From Acinetobacter modestus (lineage in GTDB: Bacteria; Pseudomonadota; Gammaproteobacteria; Pseudomonadales; Moraxellaceae), in NCBI RefSeq assembly GCF_014636095.1, contig NZ_BMDV01000003.1:186001-250000 (forward strand): a stretch of DNA of 64,000 bases, in the 5' to 3' direction. Shown here one piece after another: positions 63,580 through 64,000 of the stretch (position 1 is the first letter of the stretch; each line of letters begins with the position of its first letter). Position numbers and translations under genes: made by a program. The notes below the pieces were generated by a model. That model searched no databases. It was not told the origin of the DNA and saw only the letters and a program-made list of their open reading frames with translations.

Positions 63580-64000
63580 ATGTCGCATATTTCTGTCTTA
63601 CTTCATGAAACCGTTGATGGCGTATTGGCAGGTCGCGATACTGGTATTTTTGTCGATGCAACGTTTGGTCGAGGAGGGCATACCAAGCTCTTACTTTCCA
63701 AATTGGATCAAAATGCACGTGTTTACGCCTTTGATAAAGATCCTCAGGCACTTGAAGTTGCCGCACAATTAGAACAAGAAGATCCACGGTTTAAAATTAT
63801 TCATGCCAGTTTTGCCGATATTCAGGCGGAATTAACAAATATTGGAATTACCGAAGTTGACGGCATTATGGCCGATTTGGGTGTGTCTTCACCGCAACTT
63901 GACCAAGCAGAACGTGGGTTCAGCTTTATGCAAGATGGCCCACTAGACATGCGTATGGATAATTCTCAAGGTTTAACTGCGGCTGAATGGTTACTTGAAA
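63580..64000 (+). CDS. rsmH: 16S rRNA methyltransferase RsmH (3' partial)
   Basis: The frame from ATG 63580 ([16 protein letters not shown]) stays open to the end of the window, 140 codons so far. [15 protein letters not shown] is the SAM-binding motif of RsmH (MraW), [20 protein letters not shown] and [13 protein letters not shown] follow in the usual order. It methylates C1402 of 16S rRNA and opens the division and cell-wall cluster. The ribosome binding site is weak. Confidence 0.93.
   Translation, partial: MSHISVLLHETVDGVLAGRDTGIFVDATFGRGGHTKLLLSKLDQNARVYAFDKDPQALEVAAQLEQEDPRFKIIHASFADIQAELTNIGITEVDGIMADLGVSSPQLDQAERGFSFMQDGPLDMRMDNSQGLTAAEWLLE

Overview
The window looks like chromosome of an Acinetobacter species (Moraxellaceae). 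The coding sequence is AT-rich. It includes an Acr1-type fatty acyl-CoA reductase, EnvZ/OmpR, Tex, EttA, a gltX/tRNA-Ala/tRNA-Glu neighbourhood, and the first gene of the division and cell-wall cluster (rsmH) at the right edge. All family names come from reading motifs by eye; no database search was run, so the species is not assigned.

Bases 1 to about 23,550 are accessory DNA and appear to be two integrated elements in tandem. Element 1 enters from the left (1 to about 8,800). It has a DUF3987 replicase, a symmetric array of GGGAAAGT repeats that resembles an origin, a tail/baseplate-like gene interrupted by an in-frame amber codon, a long phage protein with a transglycosylase domain, and several unknown genes. 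Element 2 (about 8,800 to 23,550) is a P4-like satellite or island. It has a tyrosine integrase with arm-site repeats, two unknown genes, and a tightly overlapping operon of AlpA regulator, small HTH protein, BRO-N protein, three small proteins and a DUF927 primase/helicase. Behind the replicase lies its own GGGACGT repeat array. Two small phage-type genes follow, and the cargo is a 1635-residue type ISP restriction-modification enzyme. Imperfect att-like repeats sit near 8,800 and 23,545, and a perfect 25-bp repeat lies just inside each end of element 2.

Bases 23,700 to 64,000 are ordinary chromosome: a FadL-family porin, a CoA-transferase, envZ/ompR, tex, an AraC regulator with azlCD, an SDR/LysR pair, an HD-domain protein, an MHS-family transporter, a MerR regulator divergent from an extended SDR, acr1, metY, ettA, a lipoprotein, a czcICBA-czcD metal-efflux cluster, a decayed XRE regulator, and a poorly known group that includes a J-domain membrane protein. 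Next come three identical tRNA-Glu genes and one tRNA-Ala around an amino acid permease beside gltX, then a sulfate-binding protein and rsmH.

The signals most worth following are the two replicase-plus-repeat modules of the tandem elements, the amber-interrupted structural gene in an element with tail-like genes, the mosaic base composition of the type ISP enzyme, a palindrome shared by acr1 and an HD-domain gene, and an inverted repeat framing the -10 box of the tRNA-Ala/Glu promoter.
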